Source of the DNA: Yinghuangia sp035454725
GTDB lineage: Bacteria; Actinomycetota; Actinomycetes; Streptomycetales; Streptomycetaceae
Assembly (NCBI RefSeq): GCF_051388935.1
Contig: NZ_JBPKBI010000002.1
Span: 248,001-312,000 of the forward strand
Direction: 5' to 3'
Length of the DNA: 64,000 bases
A program made the position numbers and the translations under genes. The notes below the pieces were generated by a model. The model ran no database searches, was not told the origin of the DNA, and saw only the letters and a list, made by a program, of their open reading frames with translations. Positions 9,929-21,415 of the stretch are shown here, piece by piece. How positions within the stretch are numbered: position 1 is the first letter of the stretch; each line of letters begins with the position of its first letter.

Positions 9929-11134
9929 ATGAGCGCGCAAACCACCGTCACCACGACCGCCGGCGACGATCCCGGAGTACGGCGCTCGCTGAGCGGCCGG
10001 CTTCCCCGGCCGTGGGCCTTCCCACTGCTCGCCTACGCCTCGACGTGGATCCTCACCCTCGGGGTGTGGGCGTGGCTCGGCGACCGCAATGTGCGCCAGG
10101 TCCCGTCGATCGAGCGGCGCAAGTACGACGGCTGGGAGCTGCACTTCATCTTCAAAGACGCGTCCAACTACATGGACATCGCGCGTCTCGGCTATCCCGA
10201 CCGGCTCCCGGTCGATCCGGCGACCGGCGACGTCGTCGCCAACAACAGCGCGTTCTTCCCGCTGCTGCCGATGTTGGTGAAGGCGGTCGCGTGGCCGCTC
10301 GGCGGGCGGTACGTCCTCGCGGCGCTCTTGGTGTCGGTGGTGCTCGGCGCGGCGAGCGCCTTCGCGGTGTGGAAGCTGGCCGACCACCTGCGCGGTCGCC
10401 GGGTCGCGGACCGTGCGGCGCTGCTCTACTGCCTTTTCCCCGGCGCGTTCGTCTTCGGCTTCCTGTATTCGGAGTCGCTTGCCGCGCTGCTGGCCGCGTT
10501 CTGCCTTCTCGCGCTGCTCAAGCGGCAGTGGCTGCTCGCGGGCGTGCTGGCCGGGATCGGCACGTCGGTGCGTCCGAACATGGTGCTGCTCTGCCTGGCA
10601 TGCGCGGTGGCGGCCGGGATCGCGATCCACCGCGACCGCGACTGGAAGGCCCTGTGGGCGCCGCTTCTCTCCCCGATCGGGGGAGCGGCGTACCTCGTCT
10701 GGGGGGCGCTCAGGTACGACGACGCCCGCTTCTGGTTCAAGACCCAGGAGCAGGGGTGGGACCAGCACACCGACTGGGGAGCCAACACTCTCAAGCGAGT
10801 CCTGTGGCTGGACGACACCGTGAGCGCGGAACCCGCGCAGAACCTCATGCACACGGTGTTCTTCGTTCTCGCCGTCGTCGGCGTGGTCTGGCTGCTGTGG
10901 GAGAAGTTCCCCCCGCCCGTCACGGTGTTCACGATCGGTGTGCTGCTGCTGTCGTTCACCGCGTCGGCGCAGGGCAGCAAGCCGCGGTTCGTATGGACTG
11001 CGTTCCCGTTGTTCATCGCCGCCGCGACGCGGCTGCGGGGCCGTGCCCTGGTCGTCGTCCTGGTGCTGTTCGCGGCCGGGTTCGTGTGGTTGGCCGGATG
11101 GTCGCCCCTGCACTACGGCCGCGGCGCGCCCTGA
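9929..11134 (+). CDS. polytopic mannosyltransferase-like membrane protein (PIG-V/GT-C type)
   Basis: 401 residues with about nine to ten hydrophobic segments. The cytosolic N-terminus is followed by TM1 (LLAYASTWILTLGVWAWL), an extracytoplasmic loop containing the conserved patch SNYMDIARLGYP, then the family-like motif NNSAFFPLLPMLVK and LFPGAFVFGFLYSESLAALL. This pattern resembles actinobacterial PIG-V-like glycosyltransferases that use polyprenyl-phosphate sugars outside the membrane. The acceptor is unknown. It is single-gene, with a 473-base upstream region. The GT-C assignment is by resemblance; enzymatic activity is not proven by the sequence. Confidence 0.7.
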   Translation: MSAQTTVTTTAGDDPGVRRSLSGRLPRPWAFPLLAYASTWILTLGVWAWLGDRNVRQVPSIERRKYDGWELHFIFKDASNYMDIARLGYPDRLPVDPATGDVVANNSAFFPLLPMLVKAVAWPLGGRYVLAALLVSVVLGAASAFAVWKLADHLRGRRVADRAALLYCLFPGAFVFGFLYSESLAALLAAFCLLALLKRQWLLAGVLAGIGTSVRPNMVLLCLACAVAAGIAIHRDRDWKALWAPLLSPIGGAAYLVWGALRYDDARFWFKTQEQGWDQHTDWGANTLKRVLWLDDTVSAEPAQNLMHTVFFVLAVVGVVWLLWEKFPPPVTVFTIGVLLLSFTASAQGSKPRFVWTAFPLFIAAATRLRGRALVVVLVLFAAGFVWLAGWSPLHYGRGAP

Positions 11135-11357
11135 CGCCGCCACACGGTGGTGCGGCGGCCCGATCGGCCGACGGTGTCCGCCGCGACCGCGACGGCCGGG
11201 GAAATCCCACCACCCGCATGCCTCGGAGTCGCCTGCGCGGCGAAAAAGCAATGGCGCCGTACCGTGTGTGAGCTGTTGGATTGACGATCGGCCATGGCTC
11301 CCCGACGGTCGTGGTGCGGACCATTCCGACCGGTGGGCCAACCGCCTGATTGTTTCC

Positions 11358-11385
11358 TTGACACCTTGCGGAGACGCGATACATC
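11358..11385 (+). promoter_or_regulatory. sigma70-type promoter of the MMPL gene
   Basis: TTGACA at 11358-11363 and TACATC at 11380-11385, spacer 16 bases, 46 bases before the MMPL ATG. The -35 is a perfect consensus; the -10 is weak. Confidence 0.45.
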
Positions 11386-11430
11386 GTGTCCGTGAGAAAG
11401 CTCGCGACATATCGCGTTTGTGGGGGCTAG

Positions 11431-13554
11431 ATGAACAGTTGGAAAGCGATCGCCGCGAAGACGTGCGGACGCCGAAGTAAATGGATGGTCCTGGCGGCCT
11501 GGGTCATCATCGTCGTGGCGCTGTCGCCGTTGAGCGGCAAGCTCTCCGACGCGCAGAACAACGAGACGGCCGCGTGGTTGCCCGGCAGTGCCGAGTCGAC
11601 CAAGGTCGTCCACGAGCAGGAGGACTTCCGCGACGAGACCACGGTCCTCGCGGTCGTGGTCTGGGAGAACACCGGAGGGCTCCAGGACGCGGACCGTACC
11701 GCGATCGCCGACGACATGGCCTTGTTCAACGGCATCAAGGGCGTGATCGCCCCGGTGCCGGCGCCGACCTACGACCCGAGCGGCAAGGCGGCCCAGGCGC
11801 TCGTCCCGATCGAGGTCGCCGAGGAGGGCTGGAACAACCTCGTCGACGCGGTCGACGAGATGAAAGAGGCCACCGAGGCCGCCCAGGCCCCGGGGATGAA
11901 GACGTACATCACCGGCCCGGCCGGCATCGGTGCGGACCAGGCCGCGGCGTTCGAAGGTCTGGAAGGCAAGATCCTCTTCGCGACGATGGGTGTCGTCGTG
12001 GTGATCCTGCTGCTCACCTACCGCTCGCCGGTCCTGTGGTTCATCCCGCTGCTCTCCGCGATCTTCGCGATGATGGCGGCGTGGGCCGCGGTGTACCTGA
12101 GCACCAAGGCCGGCGTCACCGTCAACGGCCAGAGCTTCGCGGTGCTCAACATCATGATTTTCGGTGCGGGCACCGACTACGCCCTGCTGCTCATCGCGCG
12201 TTACCGCGAGGAGCTGCACAACTTCGAGGACCGCCACGAGGCGATGGCCCACGCGCTGCACCGCGCGGGACCGGCCATCTTCGCCAGTGCCGCGACGGTC
12301 GCGGTCAGCATGCTCGTGCTGCTCGCCGCCGACATGAACTCGACCCAGGGCATGGGTCCGGTCTGCGCCATCGGCATTGCGGTCGGCGTCCTGGTCATGC
12401 TGACGCTGCTGCCCGCACTGCTGGTGATCGTCGGCCGCTGGGCGTTCTGGCCCAGGGTGCCGCGGTTCGGGGACGAGTCCGTCCACAAGGGCGGCCTGTG
12501 GGACCGCGTCGGCGGCCTCATCTCGCGGCGCTCCCGCACGGTGTGGATCACCACCACGGTGGTTCTGGGCATCGCGGCCCTCGGCATGACGCTGCTGCAG
12601 ACCGGCGGGGTCAAGCTGAAGGACCAGTTCACCAACAAGCCCGAGTCGATCGTCGGCATGGAGGTGCAGGGCCGCTACTTCCCGCAGGGCGCGGGCGACC
12701 CGGTCAGCACCATCGCCAACAAGGCACAGGCCCAGGCCGTTCAGGACGCCATCAAGGGTGTCGAGAACGTCGATCCGGGGAGCGTCCGCGTCATCGACGA
12801 GACAGCCGACCGGGTCGAGATCGAGACGACGCTCGGCATTCCGACCGACACGTCGGAGGCGCGCGACACCGTCGAGGACATCCGTGCGGCGGTGCACGCC
12901 GTGCCGGACGCGGACGCCATCGTCGGCGGTGGTCCGGCCCTCGTGCTCGACATGATGGAGTCGTCGTCGCGCGACAACATCGTGGTCATCCCGCTGATCC
13001 TGATCGCGGTGATGATCATCCTGTGCCTGCTGCTGCGGTCCATCCTGGCGCCGATCCTGCTGGTCGCCACGGTGGTGCTGTCGTTCGCGGCGGCACTCGG
13101 CATCAGCGCCTTCTTCTTCGACAACGTCTTCGGATTCGTCGGAGGCGACCCGTCGCTGCCGCTGTTCGTGTTCGTCTTCCTCGTCGCGCTGGGCATCGAC
13201 TACAACATCTTCCTGATGCACCGCGTCCACGAGGAGTCGATCAAGCACGGCACCCGCAAGGGCGCGCTGATCGGCCTGTCCGCGACCGGCGGCGTGATCA
13301 CGTCGGCCGGCCTGGTGCTGGCCGCGACCTTCGCGGTGTTCACCGCGATGCCGCTGGTCGGGTTCGTGACCATGGGCTTCGCCGTCTCCCTCGGTGTTCT
13401 GCTCGACACGTTCATCGTCCGCTCGGTCCTGGTGACCGCGCTGACGCACGACATCGGGCAGAAGATCTGGTGGCCGAGCAAGCTGGCCAAGGAGCCGGAG
13501 GAGCCGGAGAGCGGTTCGGGCCCCGGCGAGCGGGATCGCGAACTGGTCGGCTAG
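11431..13554 (+). CDS. MMPL/RND family membrane exporter
   Basis: 707 residues in the two-fold MMPL layout: TM1, a large extracytoplasmic domain (about 40-180), five TMs, a second TM and extracytoplasmic domain (about 385-520), then five TMs. The proton-relay positions are visible as IFGAGTDYALLLIARYREEL in the first half and VALGIDYNIFLMHRVHEE in the second. MMPL proteins export lipids, siderophores or other hydrophobic compounds using the proton gradient. The C-terminus is a short acidic tail (EPEEPESGSGPGE), unlike the long tails of mycobacterial MmpL3. No regulator or cargo gene is adjacent, so the substrate is unknown. Confidence 0.9.
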   Translation: MNSWKAIAAKTCGRRSKWMVLAAWVIIVVALSPLSGKLSDAQNNETAAWLPGSAESTKVVHEQEDFRDETTVLAVVVWENTGGLQDADRTAIADDMALFNGIKGVIAPVPAPTYDPSGKAAQALVPIEVAEEGWNNLVDAVDEMKEATEAAQAPGMKTYITGPAGIGADQAAAFEGLEGKILFATMGVVVVILLLTYRSPVLWFIPLLSAIFAMMAAWAAVYLSTKAGVTVNGQSFAVLNIMIFGAGTDYALLLIARYREELHNFEDRHEAMAHALHRAGPAIFASAATVAVSMLVLLAADMNSTQGMGPVCAIGIAVGVLVMLTLLPALLVIVGRWAFWPRVPRFGDESVHKGGLWDRVGGLISRRSRTVWITTTVVLGIAALGMTLLQTGGVKLKDQFTNKPESIVGMEVQGRYFPQGAGDPVSTIANKAQAQAVQDAIKGVENVDPGSVRVIDETADRVEIETTLGIPTDTSEARDTVEDIRAAVHAVPDADAIVGGGPALVLDMMESSSRDNIVVIPLILIAVMIILCLLLRSILAPILLVATVVLSFAAALGISAFFFDNVFGFVGGDPSLPLFVFVFLVALGIDYNIFLMHRVHEESIKHGTRKGALIGLSATGGVITSAGLVLAATFAVFTAMPLVGFVTMGFAVSLGVLLDTFIVRSVLVTALTHDIGQKIWWPSKLAKEPEEPESGSGPGERDRELVG

Positions 13555-13557
13555 TGC

Positions 13558-13578
13558 CCGCCGGCTTGACGCCGGCGG
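13558..13578 (+). terminator. hairpin after the MMPL gene
   Basis: CCGCCGGC (13558-13565) pairs with GCCGGCGG (13571-13578) around a five-base loop, three bases after the stop codon. Confidence 0.55.
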
Positions 13579-13586
13579 CCGAATGA

Positions 13587-13641
13587 CGCGGGGCGCGTGG
13601 CGGTCCAGGAGATGTTCTCCCGGCCCGTCACGCGCCCCGCG
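13587..13641. repeat. 13-base perfect inverted repeat
   Basis: CGCGGGGCGCGTG at 13587-13599 is mirrored by CACGCGCCCCGCG at 13629-13641 with a 29-base spacer. It sits between the convergent MMPL and globin genes, so it may be a second, bidirectional terminator. Confidence 0.6.
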
Positions 13642-13826
13642 GCGTTTGCCGTACGCGTGCTGCCGCGCTCGGCCATGTCACCGGATTCGCACGAACGTGC
13701 GCGGCACGCAACTCCTGTATCTTGGACCGGTAACCGCGCCCCCGGTTCCGTGGCGTGGCCGCGTGGTCGCGGCCAATCTTGGTTCCGGCCCGCCGCACGG
13801 CCCCGTGAACGTCGGCGGGTACGGGG

Positions 13827-13861
13827 CCCGCGTGCCGACCGGAGGGGGGACGGCACGCGGG
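13827..13861 (-). terminator. hairpin terminator of the globin gene
   Basis: CCCGCGTGCCG (13827-13837) and CGGCACGCGGG (13851-13861) form a perfect 11-base stem with a 13-base loop, 40 bases beyond the glbO stop on the minus strand. Confidence 0.6.
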
Positions 13862-13900
13862 CAACCCGAGGGCGCCCGGTCCGTCACGCCGAACAGCGGT

Positions 13901-14299
13901 TCAATCCGCCCGGTTCACCATCGACTCGGCCGCGTAGACCATGTAGTCCCACAGTTGCGTGCGGTACGGCTCGGGCAGCGCGAGCTCGTCGACGGCCGCC
14001 CGCATGTGCCGCAGCCAGGCGTCACGCGCCGCCGGAGTGACCGCGAACGGCACGTGGCGCATGCGCAGACGCGGATGCCCGCGCCGGTCGCTGTAGGTGC
14101 GCGGACCGCCCCAGTACTGCATGAGGAACAACCGCAGGCGCTCCTCGGCTCCGGTCAGGTCCTCGTCGGGGTACATCGGCCGCAGCAAAGGGTCGGCGCG
14201 CACGCCTTCGTAGAAGCGGTGCACAAGCTTGACGAAGGTCTCCTCGCCGCCCACCGCGTCGTAGAAGGAGGGGGAACTGTCCGCCGTCGATTCACTCAC
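13901..14299 (-). CDS. glbO: group II truncated haemoglobin (GlbO type)
   Basis: 132 residues in a two-over-two globin fold. Diagnostic residues align with mycobacterial trHbO: Tyr30 (B10), Tyr43 (CD1, in PMYPDEDL), proximal His82 (F8, in HPRLRMRHVPFAV) and Trp95 (G8). The segment QYWGGPRTYSDRRGHP is characteristic of class II. Such haem proteins bind oxygen and react with NO or peroxide in the cytosol. GTG start; the gene ends before its own hairpin terminator and converges with the MMPL gene. Confidence 0.93.
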   Translation of the reverse strand: MSESTADSSPSFYDAVGGEETFVKLVHRFYEGVRADPLLRPMYPDEDLTGAEERLRLFLMQYWGGPRTYSDRRGHPRLRMRHVPFAVTPAARDAWLRHMRAAVDELALPEPYRTQLWDYMVYAAESMVNRAD

Positions 14300-14362
14300 C
14301 GCACCATCCTCGCAGACCGGCGCCCTGCCGCGGAGGGGTCCGGCCCCAGCCCGGCCGCGGGG

Positions 14363-15388
14363 TCAGGGGGCCGGCGGCTGGCCCGTGGCGGGGGGAGCGG
14401 GCGGCGGCGTGGTCGCCGCCGGGTCGGGAGCCGCGGGCGCGGGCGCGTCGGCAGCCGGGGGAACGACGGCGAGGACAGGCTCGGACAGGCGTACGCCGGC
14501 CTCGTCGAACGCCTCCTTCAATCGCGCGCGCAGTTCGCGGGCGACCGGTAGCTCCTGGCCCGGCATCGTCTTGACCTGCACCTGCAAAACGACCGACTCG
14601 GCGGTGACCGACTCCATGCCGACCACCTCGCCGGGGCCCCAGACCATCTCGCTCCAGTGCTCGTCGTCGGTGAGACCCTCGATCGCGGTGCCGATCAGTT
14701 CGCGGACCTTGGCGACGTCCTCGCGGTAGCCCACCTGTACGTCGATCTTGGCGGTGCCCCAGCCCTGGCTGTGGTTGCCGACGCGTTTGATCTCGCCGTT
14801 GCGGACGTACCAGACCGTGCCGTCGACGTCGCGGAGCTTGGTGATGCGCAACCCGACCTCGATCACCGTGCCGGAGGCCGGACCCGCGTCGACCAGGTCG
14901 CCGACCCCGTACTGGTCTTCGAGGATCATGAACATGCCGGACAGGAAGTCCGTGACCAGGTTGCGCGCCCCGAAGCCGATCGCGACACCCGCGATGCCGG
15001 CGCTCGCCAGAAGCGGTGCCAGGTTGACGTTGAGCTCGCTGAGCACCAGCAGCGTCGCGATTCCGAGGATCACGAACGATGCCGTGCTGCGCATGACCGA
15101 TCCGACGGTCTCCGCCCGCTGGCGGCGGCGTTCGGCGTTGAGGAGGAAACCCGTCACCGGGCGCCCGCCGCCGTTCGCGCCGCCGCTGGCCATACGCGCT
15201 ATGAGCTGCGTGATCATCCTGCGGGTGATCGCCCGGGCGACGAGCGCCACGATGACGATCGCCAGAATCCGGACAGGGGTGACCACGAGGGCCTCGCCGT
15301 GGCGGTCGAACCAGCTCGACACCTTCCCGTCGTCCTCCTGGGCCTCTTCCGCGGCAGCCAACAGGACCGGAAACGCCGGAACGAACAC
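14363..15388 (-). CDS. mechanosensitive ion channel, MscS family
   Basis: 341 residues. TM segments lie near residues 40-60 and 105-135, followed by the pore-lining TM3 and beta domain: GIAGVAIGFGARNLVTDFLSGMF and YGVGDLVDAG are the MscS core. The C-terminal domain has the family's alpha/beta part (VQVGYREDVAKVRELI) and ends in a Pro/Ala-rich 40-residue tail. The protein should act as a turgor-release valve. It lies 63 bases downstream of glbO's start on the same strand and may be transcribed ahead of it. A short tandem duplication (CTGCGACTCT twice) is in its upstream region. Confidence 0.9.
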   Translation of the reverse strand: MFVPAFPVLLAAAEEAQEDDGKVSSWFDRHGEALVVTPVRILAIVIVALVARAITRRMITQLIARMASGGANGGGRPVTGFLLNAERRRQRAETVGSVMRSTASFVILGIATLLVLSELNVNLAPLLASAGIAGVAIGFGARNLVTDFLSGMFMILEDQYGVGDLVDAGPASGTVIEVGLRITKLRDVDGTVWYVRNGEIKRVGNHSQGWGTAKIDVQVGYREDVAKVRELIGTAIEGLTDDEHWSEMVWGPGEVVGMESVTAESVVLQVQVKTMPGQELPVARELRARLKEAFDEAGVRLSEPVLAVVPPAADAPAPAAPDPAATTPPPAPPATGQPPAP

Positions 15389-15549
15389 GGACAGGCCTTT
15401 CTGCGACTCTCTGCGACTCTGTTTCCGAGGTGCGCCGGCCGCGTGCGACCGCTGCCGGGCGAAAACCCCCCATTACGGTAACGGCACCCGTGGCGCCCGT
15501 TCGCCACCGCCGACCGGCGCGCACCCGCCCGACGGCGCGAAGGGCAACG

Positions 15550-17700
<2,151 letters not shown>

Positions 17701-17856
17701 GCCGGGATCCTAAACCCGCCGTGGACCGCCCACTCTCCGGTGAACGCGGTGTGACCTTGGAGATTCCTTGTAGCGCGAGGGGTAGGTGGGCGGCGACACT
17801 GGGATCCGATCGTCCCGGCACGAGCCACGTGCCGCAGGCGTAAAAGGAGGCATTAC

Positions 17857-18510
17857 GTGCCGCATTCATTGGTCCTCAACGCGTCGTACGAACCCTTGTG
17901 CGTGGTTTCCGTACGACGGGCGCTCATTCTCGTGCTCAACAACAAGGCCATCTGCCTGGAGGAATCCGGCAGCATTCTGCACAGCGCCACCACCGAAATC
18001 CCCGTTCCGAGTGTTATCCGACTGACCCGTTTTGTCCGAATCCCCTTTCGGGGTCAGGTGCCGCTCACCCGCCGTGCGCTCTTCGCGCGCGACGGCGGTC
18101 GCTGCGTGTATTGCGGGGGCGCCGCGACCAGCGTCGACCACGTCATCCCGCGCAGCAGGGGCGGGCAGCACACGTGGGAGAACGTCGTCTCGGCGTGCCG
18201 CCGCTGCAACCACGTCAAGAGCGACCGCTACATCGCGGAGTTGGGGTGGCGGATGCACCGCAAGCCCGCCCAACCGAGCGGGCTGGCCTGGCGCATCATC
18301 GGAACCGGTTTCCGTGATCCGCGCTGGGACCCGTATCTCGCGCCGTACGGCGCCGAGGAGTACGGCGTCGGGCGCACCGACCACCATCACCAGCATCAGC
18401 ATCAGCATCAGCATCAACACCAGCATCAACACCAGCACTTCGACCATAGCGCCGCCCCCAAGGGGCGCCACGACAAGTTCTCCGCATACGACCAGGCCGC
18501 AAGCGCATGA
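17857..18510 (+). CDS. HNH endonuclease with a His-Gln repeat tail
   Basis: 217 residues. GTG start seven bases after a near-perfect AAAGGAGG (17843-17850). The N-terminus MPHSLVLNASYEPLCVVSVRRAL is typical of actinobacterial HNH proteins. The HNH core runs from about residue 85 to 125: CVYCG, VDHVIPRSRGG (His-Asn-type metal site) and CRRCNHVKSD (two zinc-binding Cys pairs). Residues 176-194 are HHH followed by eight QH pairs, inserted before the last 23 residues. The tail resembles a metal-binding low-complexity expansion. The nuclease's biological role is unknown; it is widespread in streptomycetes and not obviously part of a defence system here. Confidence 0.88.
   Translation: MPHSLVLNASYEPLCVVSVRRALILVLNNKAICLEESGSILHSATTEIPVPSVIRLTRFVRIPFRGQVPLTRRALFARDGGRCVYCGGAATSVDHVIPRSRGGQHTWENVVSACRRCNHVKSDRYIAELGWRMHRKPAQPSGLAWRIIGTGFRDPRWDPYLAPYGAEEYGVGRTDHHHQHQHQHQHQHQHQHQHFDHSAAPKGRHDKFSAYDQAASA
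18382..18438 (+). repeat. (CAYCAR)n hexanucleotide repeat coding for poly-His-Gln
   Basis: 57 bases, 19 codons, built from CAC/CAT and CAG/CAA. It reads HHH plus eight QH units and lies in frame in the HNH gene. Synonymous third-base changes suggest it is not brand new. Confidence 0.95.
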
Positions 18511-18553
18511 CGGCGGCGGACCCTGCCGGACGAGGCAGCAGGTCCGCCGCCGT
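18510..18553 (+). terminator. strong hairpin terminator after the HNH gene
   Basis: ACGGCGGCGGACC (18510-18522) and GGTCCGCCGCCGT (18541-18553) form a perfect 13-base stem that starts at the last base of the HNH stop codon, followed by TGTCGTCT. Confidence 0.8.
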
Positions 18554-18680
18554 TGTCGTCTGCCGAGGGGCCTTCCGCTCCTGAGCGGGGGCGCCCCTCG
18601 GCGCGCGTCCGGGCACGTCCGCCGGGCGACGCGGGCCGCAAACGGCCACAATCCCCGGAGCCAGGTGCGATGCTCGCGGG

Positions 18681-21014
18681 ATGGAGCGTACGACGACCGA
18701 GGACCAGGCCCCGTCCGCCGCCGAGCCGGTCACCGGTGATCTGGCCCGGCTCGCCGGGGCGTACGGAGTCGCGACCGAGCACCACGGCTGGCGCGGTGAC
18801 GTCGTGCACGCGGACGAGGCCACCGTCCGCGCGGTATTGCGCGCGCTGGGCGTCGCCGCGGACACCCCCGAGGATGTGCGGGCTTCGCTCGCCGCCTACG
18901 AGTCGACACGACGTCAGCGGCTTCTGCCGCCGGTCATCGTGACCCGCGCGGGCCGTTCGGAGACGTTCCCGCTGCACACGGAACCGGGTGCACTCGTCGA
19001 GCTGTGGGTCGAACAGGAGGACGGCGGGGTACGCCGCGACATCGCCGAACGAGGCCGCCACCTGCCGCCCGCGCCCCCCGCGTCCGGTGCCCACGTCGAG
19101 GAGCGCGCCTACGCGCTGCCCGTCGACCTCCCGATCGGCTGGCACACCCTGCACGCCCGTGTGCTCGCCCCCGCCGACGTCTCGCGCGGGTCCGGTGGCG
19201 AGCCCAGCGCCCGGGTCGAGGAACGGCACGTGACCACGTCGCTCGCCGTCACCCCCGCGCACCTCGCACCGCCCCCGGGGCGTTCGTGGGGCTTCATGGT
19301 GCAGCTCTACTCGCTGCTGTCCCGGCGGTCGTGGGGCATCGGCGACCTCGGCGACCTGGCCGACCTCGCGGGGTGGTCGGCGCGCCGCCACGGGGCCGGC
19401 TTCGTACTCGTCAACCCGCTGCACGCGGCGTCGCCGGTGGCGCCCGTCGAAGCGTCGCCGTACCTGCCCGTGAGCCGCCGCTTCACCGACCCGATGTACA
19501 TCAGGGTCGAGGCGATTCCCGAATACGCCTACCTGACCCCGGTCGAGCACGCGGTCGCCGAGGAACTACGGCTGCGCACAACCGACTTGGCCCCCGACTT
19601 GGACACCGAGCCCAGTCTGGAGCCCAGCCCCGAGCCGGGCCCTGCCCGCGAGCCCGGCGACGCGGACGGAATCCCGGCGCAGAAGACCGTGCCCCCCGCG
19701 GACGCGTCTTCGGCGCCCGCCCGCCTCGACCGCGACCGGGTTCGCGCGGCGAAACGCGAAGCCCTCGCACTGGTCCACCGCATGCCGCGCAGCCCCGGAC
19801 GGGAGGCCGCGTACCGGGCGTTCCTCACGGCCGAGGGGCGCTGGCTCGAAGACCACGCAACGTGGTGCGCGCTCGTCGAGGAGTACGGCCAGGACTGGCA
19901 CACCTGGCCCGAGGAACTGCGCGACCCCGACTCCCCGGCGGTCCGCGACGCCCGGCGCCGCCTCGCCGCGAGCGTCGACTTCCACCTGTGGTGCCAGTGG
20001 GTGGCCGACGAACAACTCGCGGACGCTCAGCGCACCGCGCGCGACGCGGGCATGTCCGTCGGCATCGTCCACGACCTGGCCGTCGGGGTGCACCCGGACG
20101 GCTCGGACGCGTGGATCCTCGGTGCCGGACGCGGCGGCGGGGTCCTGGCCCTCGGTGCGACCGGCGGCGCGCCCCCCGACGCGATGAGCGCCCTCGGGCA
20201 GGACTGGAGCCAGCCCCCGTGGCACCCGGTCCGGCTCGCCGAGGCCGGATACGCGCCCTACCGGGAACTTCTGCGCAGCGTTTTCCGCAACGCGGGCGCG
20301 GTCCGGGTCGACCACATCCTGGGCCTGTTCCGCTTTTGGTGGATCCCGCGCGGCCACCGTCCGGACCGAGGCGCGTACGTGCGCTACGACCACGAGGCGA
20401 TGGTCGGCATCCTCGCCCTCGAAGCACACCGCGCGGGTGCGGTCGTGATCGGCGAAGACCTCGGCACCGTCGAGCCGTGGGTGCGCGATTACCTGGCCGA
20501 ACGCGGCATCCTGGGCACCTCGGTGCTGTGGTTCGAACAAACCGAGACCGGTCCGACCGCCCCGGAGGACTGGCGGGAGCTCTCGCTGGCCACCGTCACC
20601 ACCCACGACCTCCCGCCCACCGCCGCCCGGCTCGCCGGCGAACACGTGGAACTGTGGGCGGAGTTGGGCCTTTTGCAGGGAAGCCCGGACGACGCCCGTG
20701 CCGACGCCGACGCCGACCGCGACGCCTGGCTCGACCTCCTGCGGGCCCGTGGGCTGCTGCGGCCGGGCGCGGGGGAGCGCGAAACGGTCGAGGCGCTGCA
20801 CCGGCTTCTGGTCCGGGCGCCCTGCCGCATGCTGGGCGTGTGGCTGCCCGACGCCGTCGGCGACCGCCGTCCGCAAAACCTCCCGGGCACGTCACGGGAG
20901 TATCCGAACTGGCTTTTGCCGGTGGCGGATGCGGCCGGCCGGAGGGTCCTCCTGGAAGACCTCGCGGCGAACCCCCGCGCGGCGTCGCTGGCGAGGGTTC
21001 TGCGCGGGCTCTAG
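18681..21014 (+). CDS. malQ: 4-alpha-glucanotransferase (amylomaltase, GH77)
   Basis: 777 residues, the long actinobacterial/enterobacterial MalQ form with an N-terminal beta-sandwich region (about 1-190) before the GH77 barrel. Catalytic residues by motif: nucleophile Asp544 in RVDHILGLFRFWWIPRG, acid/base Glu592 in GEDLGTV and transition-state Asp643 in TTHDLPPTA. It transfers maltosyl and longer glucan units between maltodextrins in the cytosol, part of glycogen and maltose use. A Pro/Glu/Asp-rich insert of about 45 residues (302-350) interrupts the barrel and is likely a surface loop. ATG at 18681; the terminator of the HNH gene lies upstream, so it has its own promoter. Confidence 0.95.
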   Translation: MERTTTEDQAPSAAEPVTGDLARLAGAYGVATEHHGWRGDVVHADEATVRAVLRALGVAADTPEDVRASLAAYESTRRQRLLPPVIVTRAGRSETFPLHTEPGALVELWVEQEDGGVRRDIAERGRHLPPAPPASGAHVEERAYALPVDLPIGWHTLHARVLAPADVSRGSGGEPSARVEERHVTTSLAVTPAHLAPPPGRSWGFMVQLYSLLSRRSWGIGDLGDLADLAGWSARRHGAGFVLVNPLHAASPVAPVEASPYLPVSRRFTDPMYIRVEAIPEYAYLTPVEHAVAEELRLRTTDLAPDLDTEPSLEPSPEPGPAREPGDADGIPAQKTVPPADASSAPARLDRDRVRAAKREALALVHRMPRSPGREAAYRAFLTAEGRWLEDHATWCALVEEYGQDWHTWPEELRDPDSPAVRDARRRLAASVDFHLWCQWVADEQLADAQRTARDAGMSVGIVHDLAVGVHPDGSDAWILGAGRGGGVLALGATGGAPPDAMSALGQDWSQPPWHPVRLAEAGYAPYRELLRSVFRNAGAVRVDHILGLFRFWWIPRGHRPDRGAYVRYDHEAMVGILALEAHRAGAVVIGEDLGTVEPWVRDYLAERGILGTSVLWFEQTETGPTAPEDWRELSLATVTTHDLPPTAARLAGEHVELWAELGLLQGSPDDARADADADRDAWLDLLRARGLLRPGAGERETVEALHRLLVRAPCRMLGVWLPDAVGDRRPQNLPGTSREYPNWLLPVADAAGRRVLLEDLAANPRAASLARVLRGL

Positions 21015-21075
21015 GGAGGGTTGCGGGGCCCGTCCGGCGCGGTGACCGGAGACCTCGCGGAATCCGGTCGCGGCG

Positions 21076-21312
21076 TCAGCTCTTGTTGCCGCCCTTGCGC
21101 ATGATGTCCGGCAGCGCCACCAGGAAGGCGATCACCGCGAACAGCAGGATCGGCAGCCCGACGAAGTAGCCGAGCGTTTCGCCGATGCTGAGACCCGAAC
21201 CGGGGTCGTCGCCGTCGTCGCGCGTCAGGGCGAAGGCCGGCGACGAGATGAGCGTCATGAGCGTCACGCCGGCCGCGACCGTTCCGGCACGCAGTGCATT
21301 CCTGTTGACCAC
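21076..21312 (-). CDS. small secreted/membrane protein
   Basis: 78 residues from the GTG at 21312 (VVNRNALRAG...). The N-terminus is a signal peptide with an apparent cleavage after SSPAFA (about residue 27), followed by an Asp/Gly-rich stretch (TRDDGDDPGSG) and one C-terminal membrane helix (GYFVGLPILLFAVIAFLVALP), ending in a basic tail. It lies 103 bases downstream of pepN on the same strand; a similar small gene accompanies pepN in streptomycetes as far as I recall. Function unknown. Confidence 0.7.
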   Translation of the reverse strand: MVNRNALRAGTVAAGVTLMTLISSPAFALTRDDGDDPGSGLSIGETLGYFVGLPILLFAVIAFLVALPDIMRKGGNKS

Positions 21313-21415
21313 GGGCCTACCGTACCCGCCCGGCAGCCGCCACAGCGCACCGGGGCGGCCTCCCGGGCGAGCCCCGGGGGGCGCGCGACACCGGCCGCGC
21401 GCCCGCCGAAGGCCG

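Noticed and set aside
15402..15422. Tandem CTGCGACTCT duplication upstream of mscS
   Set aside because: Only two short copies; no sign of function beyond chance.
18382..18438. His-Gln hexanucleotide repeat as a CRISPR-like array
   Set aside because: Six-base units without spacers, in frame inside a gene.
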